DNA of 64,000 nucleotides from NCBI GenBank assembly GCA_027405735.1, contig JAPEHQ010000007.1, forward strand, positions 886,001-950,000. The letters run 5' to 3'. Shown here piece after piece: positions 25,934 through 38,112 of this stretch (the first letter of the stretch is position 1; the number at the start of each line of letters is the position of its first letter). A program made the translations under genes and the position numbers. The notes beneath the pieces are model-generated. The model saw only the letters and a program-made list of their open reading frames with translations, was not told the DNA's origin and did not search any database. The stretch is from Mucor racemosus (taxonomy: Eukaryota > Mucoromycota > Mucoromycetes > Mucorales > Mucoraceae).

Positions 25934-27403
25934 ATGCCTTTGGATTATAGCAAATGGGATAACCTCGAGTTATCTGATGATTCAGATATCGAAGTTCATC
26001 CTAATGTCGATAAACGTTCCATGATTAAATGGAAGCAAGAAGCTATTCACCGTGAACGTGCTGAACGTAAAGCCAAGATCGATTATTTAACACAATTTGT
26101 TCCTCAACAAGAGAATGTTTTAAAGAAAGTACAAGAATTAACTAGCATGTTGAAGGATAATGAAGATGCTTTAACTGGTATTAAAAAGGTGGTTGAAGTT
26201 CTCGATAAACAACAAACTGAAGCAGATCCTAATATGAAGGTGCCTACTACAGGTGATAAAGAGATGGATGTTAGTCAAGTATTTTCAGCAATGAAATCTC
26301 AAATTGCTGCTGGTTTATCATCAACCTCTCCTGCCGAAGTGAAAAAGACATTGTTGGATAGATTTAGTCAAACAGAAGCCACTGTACAAAAAACTGTAAC
26401 AGAAGCATCACGCGAATTAGCTAAATTAAATGAAGAAACCAAGAAAAAGATGACTAGTGAAAATATGTTTACATCTGAAAAATCAAACAAGACAGTAAGT
26501 GTTTAGAGGTTAATTTCATTAGAATTATATATTTATGCATAAATTGTGATTTTAGATCCTTAATAAGCCAAAGCCTCTACCCAAAAAATCCGAGAAAAAG
26601 AAGGTTGTTGAAACTTTAAATCCTAATGTAGCCATGAAGGATTTATCTGTTCAAGATACAAGCAATGATGCCGATAACGAGGACGATGATGAAGATGAAC
26701 AGGATATTGAAATGTCTCCAGAAGCTACAAAGTTTTCTAAAATCAAGGGTTTCGAAGATAGTTTTAAATATCTCAAAAGTCATGCTAGCATAATCAATGA
26801 AAAGAATTCTGACTCTATTCTTGGACAAGCTTTTACTGCACAATTGAAGGGAGACGAAGGTTATGCTAAAAATTGTGTTATTCAATCCTTAATGATTCAA
26901 TATTGTGGTCAGTTAGGCAAAGATGGTGTCAATCTCTTTTTTGCTAGGTATGTTTAACAAGGAAAGATGAATGACATTTAGCAGCAGCTAAGTTTTTATA
27001 CATTTATAGAATGGGCGCACCCAATACCCAAGGTCGTAAAATGTTCTTTGATGATGTTGAAAAGACTTACGCTCGTATTCAAACTCGTTGTGCTGAAATT
27101 GCATCAGAGGAAGTGACAGAGGAAAATGGAGTCGAGACTATTCAACTTCAACCTATGGGTGATGGAACTCAATTGACTATTCGTGTACCTGAACCTGAGC
27201 ATGTCGAAGCCTATAAGATCTTTACTGCCATGCCTCCCAACTTCCAAGATGCCCTTAAAACCGGAAAATTGGATGAAATCAACAAGGTTTTAGAGAAAAT
27301 TGCTGTACCTGAAGCCGAGCAATTGGTACAATTGTGTTCTGAATATGGATTTTTAGATGTAGAGGGCGAAGTTATTGATGAAACTCAACAACAAAAGCAA
27401 TAA
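25934..27403 (+). CDS. cdc37: Hsp90 co-chaperone Cdc37
   Basis: Exons 25934-26494, 26556-26947 and 27010-27403 (introns 61 and 62 nt) encode 448 residues. The N-terminus has the family signature YSKWDNLELSDDSD, with the CK2-type serine in LSDDSD at residue 14, whose phosphorylation controls kinase clients. HPNVD and the following basic coiled coil form the kinase-binding domain; an acidic linker (DNEDDDEDEQDIEMSPEA) precedes the Hsp90-binding middle domain, which includes GKDGVNLFFAR joined in frame to MGAPNTQGRKMFFDD. The C-terminal helix region is short and ends in Q/K. It acts in the cytosol loading protein kinases on Hsp90. Its promoter carries perfect heat-shock elements. AATAAA is at 27430-27435. 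Confidence 0.95.
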
Positions 27404-27932
27404 ACTGTTATCTATTCGTTGAAAATTTAAATAAAATCATGTTTACAATGCTTTCTGTGAAATATCGAATTGAAATTGTTATATTTCCTATACATAATTG
27501 AAACTTATGGAGCAAGTATTACATCACTTCTACAGACTACAGCTTGATTTGAGCATTCCAAATGCCATTGAGTTCTAATGTAAATTAGTCGAGATTTCGT
27601 TTGATTTTCGGCTCCAATCCTTTATAAAATGCTACACTTACACCAATTCATAAACTTTATACTACCAGCAATGTTTTCTGCCGAGAAATAGTCGATACGA
27701 GCTATGCTACACAAGTAAGCCATGAATTGGGAACCTCAAATGAAGAGACATGTCTAGTCACTTTCTCGTGACGTCTTGCAAGGATGTTTTGTCCCTCCTT
27801 CATTCCCCACCCTTCTTTATAACAACGTTATAGCCCAGTCAGGCCTTTTGAATTATTTTTATTTTGACATTTTTTCCCTGCAAAACACAAGAAAAAAGGT
27901 CCACCCCCTACCTACATTAAAGAAAGAAAATT
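27404..27932. other. Intergenic region Cdc37-PPR
   Basis: About 530 bp. No gene is supported; the C-rich segment CCACCCCCTACC lies just before the PPR start codon. Confidence 0.6.
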
Positions 27933-29468
27933 ATGCGAAGGCTTTGGCATCGATTGAATAGTGTGCCGAGTCAAACAAGATGTATATATTGCAATACCCT
28001 GTCTCGAAATGTGATTCCATCTTTACTGTCCCGGGCGACCCCTCTATTTCCATTAGAATTATTTAGACCATATAGCAGCAACAGCACTAGCAACATTATT
28101 GAGATTTCTACACAGAAAATCGAATCCAATATCATGTCAAATTCACAAGAAATGGATTTAGCTACGTGTCGAAATAAGGCGACCTTAATTGCTGATTTTT
28201 ATCGCTCCTTGTCAACACAAGACATTGACCGAATATGGCCCTTGTATACATACTTGTATAATAACGAGTATTTGGATTGCCTGACACGGAAAAACTATCA
28301 TAACCTATTTGTATATACTATTCGATCCCGGGCATGCCAAAAGAATTTGCACAGATTGAATGCCCTGGTAGATGATATGAGGCAGCGAGGATATTCTTTA
28401 CGGCTGTCAGAATACAATAGTTTGATCAATTGGGTGGGTGGAAAGACTGTACCACACAAACACCCTCACCATTTAATAGACGCATTGCAATTATTTGATG
28501 AAATGCAACAACCTTATAGAATAGACGAAAATACTGGTGAAAAAATCGAAAAAGATGCCGTACAGCCTAATATCACGACCTTCAATTCGTTAATACACAT
28601 TGCCGCTCAACTGTTGGATCTGCGAACAGCTCAAAAACTTTATCACGACATGATTTCAAGAAATTTACAACCAGATCAATTTACTTACTCAACCTTGTTA
28701 CATGCTATGGGTAAAATGGGAGATGTGGATGGTATCGATCGTATGCTAGATGACGTACAATCAAATGGATTGAATGATTTTATGAATACAACTGTTATTT
28801 GGAATGTAGTAATGACAGGTTATGCGTGCAATGGCGTTAAAGACCGAGCTTACGATATGTTTGAGCAAATGCTAGATAGTCGAAAAAAGAAACGAAAAAG
28901 GCCATCAAAGAAAGCAGCACCTGCAGTGGATGCAGAGGGCTTTAGAATATATATCGATTTGATGATACACGATGACAAACGAAATGAAGCTATTTCAGCA
29001 TTGTATTCAATGAAAAATATCGGCATTCAACCAATTATCACTATATATAATACACTCTTCAGCTCATTTATGAGCCAAACACCCAATTTTGGATTAAGAG
29101 AATTAGATGTATTCGAAAGCGATTATGACAATCCCGAGAGACAAGAAAATTTAGACACTCTAGAAAAATTATATCAACATATGAAAGACGTTCAAGTAAA
29201 GCCGAATTCGGAAACAATGTATACCCTCGTATCTGCTTTTCTTGATTTAGGTGATACCAAATCTGCTTTGGAAGTATTTGTTTATCTTAGCACCACCAAC
29301 AAAATTGAAAATGATACTGAAAAATCAAATATAAGGTCAAGTTCCATTGCAAATCTAGCAAAAGATCGTTTATTGAGGATTAAAATGAACAATCAACCAT
29401 CAAAAATTGAACCAAATCCTGAATTATTAGAAAGATTGAATAGTATTTTAACAAAATCTAATGTATAA
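27933..29468 (+). CDS. Mitochondrial pentatricopeptide-repeat (PPR) protein
   Basis: Single-exon gene, 511 residues. The N-terminus is rich in Arg, Ser and hydrophobic residues without acids (MRRLWHRLNS...), a likely mitochondrial presequence. PPR-type helical hairpins are visible: VQPNITTFNSLIHIAAQ, LQPDQFTYSTLLHAMGKMG, TTVIWNVVMTGYACNG with YDMFEQMLDS, GIQPIITIYNTLFSSFM and VKPNSETMYTLVSAFLD with SALEVF. A basic insert (RKKKRKRPSKK) sits between repeats. PPR proteins bind organelle RNA and act in processing, stability or translation; the target is not predictable here. The gene converges on the NRK gene with only 22 bp between the stop codons. Confidence 0.88.
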   Translation: MRRLWHRLNSVPSQTRCIYCNTLSRNVIPSLLSRATPLFPLELFRPYSSNSTSNIIEISTQKIESNIMSNSQEMDLATCRNKATLIADFYRSLSTQDIDRIWPLYTYLYNNEYLDCLTRKNYHNLFVYTIRSRACQKNLHRLNALVDDMRQRGYSLRLSEYNSLINWVGGKTVPHKHPHHLIDALQLFDEMQQPYRIDENTGEKIEKDAVQPNITTFNSLIHIAAQLLDLRTAQKLYHDMISRNLQPDQFTYSTLLHAMGKMGDVDGIDRMLDDVQSNGLNDFMNTTVIWNVVMTGYACNGVKDRAYDMFEQMLDSRKKKRKRPSKKAAPAVDAEGFRIYIDLMIHDDKRNEAISALYSMKNIGIQPIITIYNTLFSSFMSQTPNFGLRELDVFESDYDNPERQENLDTLEKLYQHMKDVQVKPNSETMYTLVSAFLDLGDTKSALEVFVYLSTTNKIENDTEKSNIRSSSIANLAKDRLLRIKMNNQPSKIEPNPELLERLNSILTKSNV

Positions 29469-29490
29469 TATCAAATAATAATAATAAATT

Positions 29491-30091
29491 TTACAAAAGT
29501 AAATCTTGAATAATCTTGTTGGCTACTTTTAAAGCTGTTTCATCAATGTTGCATTCATCTGTGTCGATGGTCAATAAATCATGTATGGTTTCATCATGTT
29601 TGCTTTGATTTTGATACTCTGGCCATACAATTTTATCAAAGTATCCGGGTGGATCAACCCAATAACCTTCTAATGTATGATATCCTTGTCGTTTTTCTCT
29701 TCTTGATTTCAAACTTTCATATGATGCTTTGAAGCTGATCTTGCAATCTAATTTCTGAGAGACATTGTCGTCCCAATAAAGCAAAAATCCATCTACAAAT
29801 ACAAAAGTAACATTGGAGTATTTCTCCAACAATGGCGACAAGATTTCTCGTAACTTGAAAGACGCTTCCTGGCTCACTAGACTTGAACCATCATGTACGT
29901 TGCTTTCCTCATTAGACTTAAAGCCATCTGGCAATTGTCCGCTATGGGTTTTTGTGTATTCAATATTCTTTGCAAATGCGTTGAAATCGACAGATTCAGG
30001 ACAATCCCAATTTGCCAAATTTGTTTTAGGATCAATGGGAACTAATTTCTCTGGCTATTGGTAATGTTTGATAAATGTTTTCTATATTTAA

Positions 30092-30127
<36 letters not shown>

Positions 30128-30367
30128 CTTGTAGTAATCATCTTGGTATATGATGGCTGTATTTTCAAGTATTTGACGAAGAATACGTGTTGCTGTCTAT
30201 GTGTAAATATCGATTATTAGTTTTTTTAATAAATTCAACTTGATTTTATAACAGTGCTTACCGTCTTTCCAGAACAAGAAGGTCCACTAGATTTAAGTTA
30301 ATGCAAATAATCCATGATATTATTTTGAATAAACCTACCCTATACCAATTGTAAATACTTTTGTCAT
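29491..30367 (-). CDS. nrk1: Nicotinamide riboside kinase
   Basis: Phosphorylates nicotinamide riboside to NMN for NAD+ salvage. Four exons (30339-30367, 30262-30286, 30128-30196, 29491-30054) give 228 residues, slightly longer than the human enzyme. Seen: Walker A GPSCSGKT; YQDDYYKP, the substrate-site motif containing the catalytic aspartate; VFVDGFLLY; and DPPGYFDKIVWPEY, the family's base-recognition segment. Exon 2 is only 25 nt and carries most of the P-loop. The intron at 30055-30127 begins GTACA and continues straight into an alternating AT array. A start at 30367 is required because the first exon supplies the beta strand MTKVFTIGIG before the P-loop. Its stop is 22 bp from that of the PPR gene. 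Confidence 0.93.
30098..30123. repeat. (TA)n microsatellite in an NRK intron
   Basis: About 13 TA units inside intron 3 of the riboside kinase gene, starting within a few bases of its 5' splice site. Confidence 0.9.
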
Positions 30368-32420
30368 ATCGATAAAAGCAATTCTAATAGCATCTGACTT
30401 CCATTTAGCTACAGATATCGTATTTGTCCGCGAGGGTCACCACCCCGCAAATAAGTCATATCTTTACACAAAAGCAAGAAAGAGATAAAGGATTAAGAAA
30501 ACAAGTTACTCAAAGCATTATAATAGCTTTTATTCGTTCATTTACTCTTCAAAATGCTTTTTTATAGCCATTGCATCATATGCAGGATATAAAACAAAAA
30601 TGTATAAATTGGTCTTTTCTCAGCTTTAAGGGATTTTTGCAAGTGGTTGATATGTAGTAGTTCAATAAATACAGCTTTATATTAAAAAATGGTATTTTAA
30701 CTGTTCATTAATGTTTTTTTTTTCGGTTAAATAGCATTTAAAATAAGTGATCAGGGCATCGTTTAAGGACGATGCATAGTGGCATCTGGTTAATTTGAGG
30801 ATATGACCAATAATATAGTTCCTTTCCAACAGAAACTATGAGTCCTTTGTATAAGATGTTGTGTTAGTCGGTTACCAAAGATGAAAATGACGGAGTGATG
30901 TAAAGAAACATACCACACAAACTTAGTAGAAACGATTAATATTGAGTTGTTTTCTGTATTTTGGTATCGGAGGGAGAAGAATCAGATCCCAACTTCAGTT
31001 TCTGTAAAACTGCTTATATTTTGTACTATACAGCTTCAAATAACAAAATATTCTTGTAAATATAATAGTTATGTTGCATCAATTAGGCATATATATATTG
31101 CATCTTTTGATTTATGCAAAATTAGTATATATATTCTTCTAAATACAAGAAAACATTTGTAGTACAATACAATGTCAATGGTATTATTCCAACCTGATAT
31201 TACTTTACGTAAATCGCTCTTGAAATACTTGGTTACATCATTTATAAGTTAATCGAAATATGCAACGATTATTGTAGAAAAACATAAGTGATCGGTTAAT
31301 TGTTGATTCACAGATGCCAATTGTTTCTTGTAAAAAGCAACATGTAATCACTATAAACAAATTTATTTTCGAGGTGACAAAGAAATCCAATAAACTTTTC
31401 CTTTTTTGTATACTCTTTTCTGTCATGAACATCATATAAAATTGCACATGTTGATATATTGAATCTTGATTATGAACTAGAAAATTAACTAAATTAGCAA
31501 AATAGTATCATTGATTGCTGTTCTCGTGAAAAGCTTACTCTAAATTAACACACCGCATTTGATACCTTGGAGCGCACATCAACTGTTTTCTTATACGCAT
31601 ATTTTAATACATGTATAGTAATGTGTCCTCATATAAGACGAGTCCGATAATTAATATCTCATGTTGTTTATTATAGCTACTAAAAAAAATGCTGCTCCTT
31701 TTTTAATTACCAAATATGGAAATCATTTGACAGGCTACCATTTCAAATAATACTTGTACCGAAAGCCTGTTTTATTTAGCAATGCATATAAATATAAACA
31801 GATTTCGCTATTATCGCTATCTATTTGTTATTACACAAAGAACTATTTTTCCTATCGTCAAATTCGGTAACTTTTTGGTTTCATATTAATACAAGGTTCT
31901 AAAATAATTGGATGATTAGGAAATGTACCGGGTAATGCATCAGCGTATTCTCGAGATGAAGGGACCTCCCATAGATGTCCGACTTGGAATCATGTCAATA
32001 ATATTCAAGCCCCTTATCTCCCCTCCCCCCCCAAAAAGATAGATTATTTACACGGCCGAACCATCTTAATCAAACGACATCTAAAAGAAATATTACTGAT
32101 TTGTAACATTGATAATGCGTTTTTTCTTTTTCGTGAAATACTCAAAATGAGAATAACAACATGTACATTATGCATAAAAACGTCTTTAACATCTCGGTAC
32201 TATTTTTCTTATCGTTGATTTATATGATTCTGTACACGTTGTACACTAAAATTTCTCAAAATTTCTTTCAATGTTTCTCCTCGCCCATCAAAGAGAAAAT
32301 AGAAACGTTTTTGTGGTCGATTTAGATGCCGAATTGCATGTATACTATTGTGCATTTTCTTTATGGAATGAATACAAAAATTCAAAGATTAAAGGATTTT
32401 ATAGATCTCTTTTTGAGTTG
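30368..32420. other. Intergenic region upstream of gpd
   Basis: About 2 kb without a supportable gene or dispersed repeat. It has a short inverted repeat GCATCG/CGATGC near 30759-30778 and a C-rich stretch (CCCCTCCCCCCCC) near 32020 that includes a CCCCT stress-element core. Confidence 0.5.
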
Positions 32421-32433
32421 GTTGCTAGGCAAC
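32421..32433. promoter_or_regulatory. X-box (RFX-type) motif upstream of gpd
   Basis: GTTGCTAGGCAAC is a full-length palindromic X-box, the binding consensus of RFX/Crt1-type winged-helix factors. It lies about 336 bp before the gpd start codon and sits inside a slightly longer inverted repeat TGGTTGC-TAG-GCAACCA. Confidence 0.5.
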
Positions 32434-32768
32434 CATTTTTTTGATCCAAGCTGTCAAATACTCTGATAATGCTTTATCAAGACGTGTTCTCCAGTGGTAA
32501 ATATACGTCATGCAATCAATCGTCATACCATAAAGAAAGAAGCTGAGTCCTGTTTCTTTTTTAAACCTTGGATTGCAACAGTCATGGTATGATGAAACCT
32601 AAAATGTCTTGCTGTGATGAATCCATCATTAGTAGCAGGTTTCTCCTAATCGGACTTGATGGTAAATACAAATCATGTATATATAAACAGATGTGAAATC
32701 ACTCCCCCGCCTTTTACTTCCTTCTCTTTTTTGTTTCTATACATATAAATTATTTTATAAATAACAAC

Positions 32769-33951
32769 ATGCCCGGTATTCCTAAACAAAAAGTAACTAT
32801 CATCGGTTCTGGTAACTGGTAAAGTCATGACATTATTTCAACATTTACAAATGTATTAACTGTTGATTAGGGGTTCTTCTATTGCTCGTGTCTGTGCTCA
32901 AAACGTTATTAGACATCCCGAACTTTTCGAGCGTGAAGTTCGCATGTGGGTTTTCGAGGAACAAATTGATGGCAAAAATTTGACTGATATTATCAATGAA
33001 AAGCATGAAAATGTTAAATATCTTCCCGGCATTAACCTCGGTGACAATGTTGTTGCCATTCCCGATGTTAAAGAAGCTGCCAAAGGTGCCAATGTTCTTG
33101 TTTTTGTCTTGCCTCATCAATTCGTATACAGAGTTTGTGAATCTCTTCGTGGTGTCACCGACAAGGACTGTAGAGCTATTTCTTTGATCAAGGGTTTGGA
33201 TTATAAGAATAATAACTTGCTTATCTTTTCTGAAGAAATTGAAAAGATTTTGAATATCAATTGTGCTGCTTTGAGTGGTGCAAACATTGCTAGTGAAGTT
33301 GCTGAAGAGCAATTCGGTGAAACTACTATTGCTTGTAAAGATCCTAAAGATGGTGAAATCTTTTATAAACTCTTCCATACTGGTTACTTTGATGTCAATG
33401 TCATTGGTGATTGGAGAGGTCTTCAAGTTTGTGGTGCTTTGAAGAATGTTGTCGCTCTTGGTGCTGGTATTTGTGATGGTCTTCAGTACGGTAACAACAC
33501 TAAATCTGCTGTTATTCGTCGTGGTTTAATTGAAATGAGGAAGTTTGGTAAAACTTTCTTTGGTGGTGTTCACACTGAAACCTATTTCGGTAAGTTTTTA
33601 AGTTGCATGAATTTTATTAGCGAGCTGAATAACTAACAATACTTTTATATAGAATCTTGCGGTGTTGCTGATCTTATTACTACTTGTGCTGGTGGCCGTA
33701 ATAGAAAGGTTGCTGCTGCATTTATCAAGTCTGGTAAGAGTATCGAGGAAATTGAAAAGGAAATGTTGAATGGTCAAAAACTTCAAGGTACTACAACATC
33801 TCAAGAAGTTTATCATTTCTTGTCTGCTAGAAACATGACACAAGAATTCCCTCTTATGACTGCAATTTATCGTGTTATTTATGAAGGCGCTCCTCCAGAA
33901 AGCATCGCTCTCGATCTTCGTACTCGTAATGTCAAGGTTGACATGGAGTAA
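32769..33951 (+). CDS. gpd1: Glycerol-3-phosphate dehydrogenase, NAD+-dependent
   Basis: Reduces dihydroxyacetone phosphate to glycerol 3-phosphate with NADH, feeding glycerol and phospholipid synthesis in the cytosol. Exons 32769-32818, 32871-33589 and 33653-33951 give 355 residues, normal for the family. The dinucleotide-binding loop GSGNWGS is split by intron 1 (52 nt) after the TG of the Trp codon. Further marks are [37 protein letters not shown] with the catalytic lysine, [13 protein letters not shown] and a C-terminal GQKLQGTTT. The first exon is only 50 nt, and the ATG at 32769 is the only one that supplies the N-terminal beta strand. Upstream there is an X-box and a C-rich tract near the start. 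Confidence 0.96.
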
Positions 33952-34707
33952 ACAAACATTTTTATGCATTTAACATCCTAATAACTTACCATTTTATATA
34001 TATTTCTGTCTCCCTTTCTCCCTCTTTTCAACCCTTTTCCTTTAAGAATATAACGCAATATTAACCCTCCATCTTAACCCTCCTTCATTGTGAATAAAAA
34101 ATTATGAAAAAATGCATCAAATTATCCTTTTTTTTGCACATAATGAATGCATGAGGTGCTCACATTGCCTAAACGCACTACGATTTTTGTGCTACCAATA
34201 CTTTCATGATGTTTATCTGATGCAATGTTAGTCGCATGGAATAATATTGATTGGATATATGTTACATTATGGTTCACGCAGAGAATACGAATAACAAATG
34301 TTTTCGTGTAAATTAAACATATGACATTTACTGTCTATTTGAAAATCTAAATTAGCCTTGTTTTGTTGATAGATACAATCAATCAATCTCCCCTCATCTA
34401 TTGCCTTTTGGAAAGAGTCAATATTTCCCATTTCAATGATGCCACTTTTTAATCATCGATAAGCAAACAACAAAATTAATAGATCGGCCTGATTTGGAAA
34501 TGCTAGAACAAAGCATGAGGGGAAAAGGATCCCGGTCAAAAGAAATGGCACCCGATCTTGTTATCCATTCTGTATGCAGACATTTACTGTTATGAGTCTA
34601 TAATTTACTACAAATTTACCTTACTGATGAGATATAATAAAAGCCTAAAATGAACATGTTGATCATTAAATTAATGCAATCTCAAAAGAAAATTGAGATG
34701 AATATGA

Positions 34708-34738
<31 letters not shown>

Positions 34739-35924
34739 GTTCAGCTGCATTTTAATGAGCATCGAAATTACGAGTATTTTTTGTTTCATTTTTGAATCAC
34801 CAAGCAGATCAAAATGATACTGATTCATTTGCTCAATTTTGTCTTTTTTTTTTTTTGTAAATCATTCTGAAAGTTGGTAGATCTACTCATTTTTTTCGAG
34901 TAATTTATTTTGTTGACTCAGAAAGATATGACTAACATTAGACTTTGATATATAGTTGAAGATTTCTTAATGCGATTATGATTAAATACAAAGAAAGCAA
35001 CTATGTAAACAATATCCACGAACACTAAGTATTTATCGATATGAACAGAGAGAGCACCAATCATGTAAACCTGAACAACATAATGCCTTCTTCAGTTATT
35101 CAAATCAAGTGTATTGCCTGTTTCACAATATTATTAGTATCTTGTGGACCCAGCTTTTCTATGAAACATTTGATATGAGTATCTGTTATACTTTAAGCAT
35201 ATAGCAATATATTGAAAGGTTCTTCTCAAATGTTCATTGTCATGAAATCAACTTTTTTCCGATATATGCGTGTAGTTTTGACGTTTCAGAATATCATTTT
35301 GCTCAATGATTTCTAATTTTGGTTAAATTAGATTTTTGTTACATATACTCTGCTACAAATCAATGTATAGCATTACACACAGAAGCCATATACAACGTGA
35401 AATCAGTAGATATTGCATCAATAATAACACATTTTCGATAACAAATTTGATTTTTTTCTTTGGATAATTTTCAGTTAATAATCGTACTGCAGATGAGCAA
35501 AGTTAATACAATCAATGGAAATTATTTCCTATGATTCGATGTGTATTATTACCTATATACATTGGCAGAGTTGTAAATTTTGACCACCAAATAGAGCATA
35601 CAATTTTGTATAAGCTCGTATTTTTCATACAGGTATTAACTTTTCGAAGTATTGAGTATATAGTCGAGCAAAATAAGTTTTCGAGAATAAAAAAATGCCT
35701 GGATAAAATCAAAGCTCACTTCTCGTAACGGGAGCAGTTTTAGATAATATAAAGACACCAATTTCGTTATTAGACTTTAATAAAATAGCTTTTCAAAAAA
35801 CATGAAATGCATAGGAATTAACAAATTGGGCTTAAATCTATCCAACAAAGATCGTTATAATTAACTAGTGAACCAATTGAGCTTGGACGGCTAGCTAATT
35901 GAAAGATACGCAGGGAATTATGCT
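33952..35924. other. Intergenic region with long T-run
   Basis: About 2 kb, no gene supported. It contains a T28 run at 34711-34738. Sequence from about 35925 on is family-A repeat. Confidence 0.6.
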
Positions 35925-37820
35925 AACTATTCCTAAATTTATTTTATATCTTCATTTAAAAAAAAAAAATATTTTACATCTCACGAAACGCGTGAAAAAC
36001 GTCTGAAAACTGAGCCTAACTTTTTATTCATACTCAATTTTTTTTTTCACTAAATAACAGCAAAATAAAATTATATTCCAATGTACCTCAGATGTTCCCC
36101 TTTCATCTAAAGAAGAGTGTCTGGAAATATCCTATTTTTTGCAGTTGATATAATTTTTTTAGTGCTAATGTTTCAGGTATTTCACTGCTAAAAAAATCAA
36201 AAATTCAAGTCTGAATATCTCTATAGAAAATTAAGATACACTCATCCTTTTTAATAATAAAACTTACTTGGTTTAAAGTACTCTATAACATATTTAAGTA
36301 TAAATAAATTCCGAGCACTTTTTTTTTTGTTTACCATTTCATGTCCTTTTTTTAATCTTTTTTTAACAGATTACAAAATATTTGTTAAATTGAGCAGTAT
36401 TTTTTTTACATTTATGTCATCAGCCTTGTTGAGCTCTCTCGGACACAATTTAGTTTCTTCTAAAATATTGATTTTTCGTGGAGATATACTTAAAATTGTA
36501 CACTCAGGAATACTCTCGTTTCTAGCTTCAATTTTCCCCTGTATACCCTCATCCTAAATTCTGAATTTGAAAAAAAAATCGACAAAAAGTTTGATTTCTC
36601 TGCGAGAAATGCAGCTAGAAGATTTATTAATAGCTCAATCGATAGATAATTTTGTCTCCTATCATTTAAATAACTTCGATTTAAAACATTATTATATAAA
36701 GTGATTCCTGTCTCCAAAAAACCTCTAAAATTTCAATTGCATTTTACGTTAAATTTAATGTAAAGATTTTGTTCAAATTTTATATAGTTAAATGCAGAAT
36801 CTAAATATATACAAAAAACATTTAATACACTAGTCCAACTTACTTTGCAGTTCTCGAGTTTTTACACAAACTTGATTTTTTGAATCATTTTTGGATCAGT
36901 TTATTCATCAAATCAATTTTGGAACTCAGTTGGAATAAGCTGTGAGCTATACTGTAAACTATGATTTTTATTTTCTTGATGAAAAATCAATATTGTTTTC
37001 TGAAAAAAATATTGAAGAGTAGCTTTCAGTCATATCTATTTTGTAAATACAAAAAATTATTACCTCAATTTGAGTGCAGAAGTTTTATAATCAAGTTTAG
37101 ACCAATTTTGGTTAATATTAGGCCAGTATACTTGTATTTTAGTATTAACTCTTCTATTTTCGAGCAGAAATCAATGGCCCATAAAAGGAAGACATATTTT
37201 ATTTGAATATTTGACTTAATTCGACTCAACATCGGGCGAAAGATTCGAAAACCATTTGAAACTATCTGAAAATTACTTTTTTACAGCAGTAAAAAGCAGA
37301 CAAAAGAGACCCTATCTCGACGAATTTTGATTCTAATAACTACCAACTTTACATGAGGGCATGTAAATATCTTTGGCATAATGATATTAAAGGGCAACTT
37401 TTACAACCTAATGTGTGTCGTGATAGCTATCGCCAAAGTACGCCTATAGCTTACTACTCATTTTTATTTAAAACAATTGAAAATAGGATATCTATGAATA
37501 CTGATACGAGTAAACCACCGCTCTACATGAAAATAGATATGAATAGATGTTACAAGTATTTCAGATACCAGCATCCATTAGTCATTGTGCATTCGGTAAG
37601 TTTGAACAAAAAGTTAATTACCTATTACTATTTATACCTACCAAGGTCAGTAAGATCACCAGGTTTCACTGAATACGGTTCCAAATGAGCTCCCATTGGA
37701 ATGGTAGATACGTTTAGGGTTTATATATCCACAGAATTTCAAAGTTTCAGCCTTCCCGAGCTATTGTGAGGATAAGAAAATGGAGACGCTCACATTTCTC
37801 AACTTTTTTTTATGGGTAGA
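35925..37820 (-). repeat. Family-A dispersed repeat, copy A6
   Basis: Reverse-strand copy, almost identical to the inverted copy A7 (43940-45890): positions of matching frames sum to 81752 over more than 700 bp, so there are no indels there. A one-base deletion near 36540 breaks the MRVYKGKIE-type frame that is open in A7. Confidence 0.85.
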
Positions 37821-38112
37821 TCATAAACTAAGCGCAGTATTTAATCATTGTTTAAAGGTGATGCATGAATTAACTTTTTGACTTTTGTAGATCAATCAAA
37901 AATACGCACTAAAAACAACGCTTTCCAATTTTGATTATCTAGTGATTCAGTTCCTGTACTTGGATCATAAAAACCTTGGGTTGGGATAATGTATTATGCT
38001 AGAATAGAAGAATTGCCCAAACACCGTTTCAATCAGACTTGTTGTAGTACAGACATTCTCAGAATATTGCAACATTTGATAAAAAAGATTCAGTTAAAAT
38101 GTATTATTTTAT

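Noticed and set aside
32010..32036. CCCCT stress-response element far upstream of gpd
   Set aside because: A C-run will contain this short core by chance, and it lies about 750 bp from the start codon.
32845..33426. 193-codon reverse frame over the gpd gene
   Set aside because: Shadow of the strongly biased sense coding sequence; no recognisable protein.
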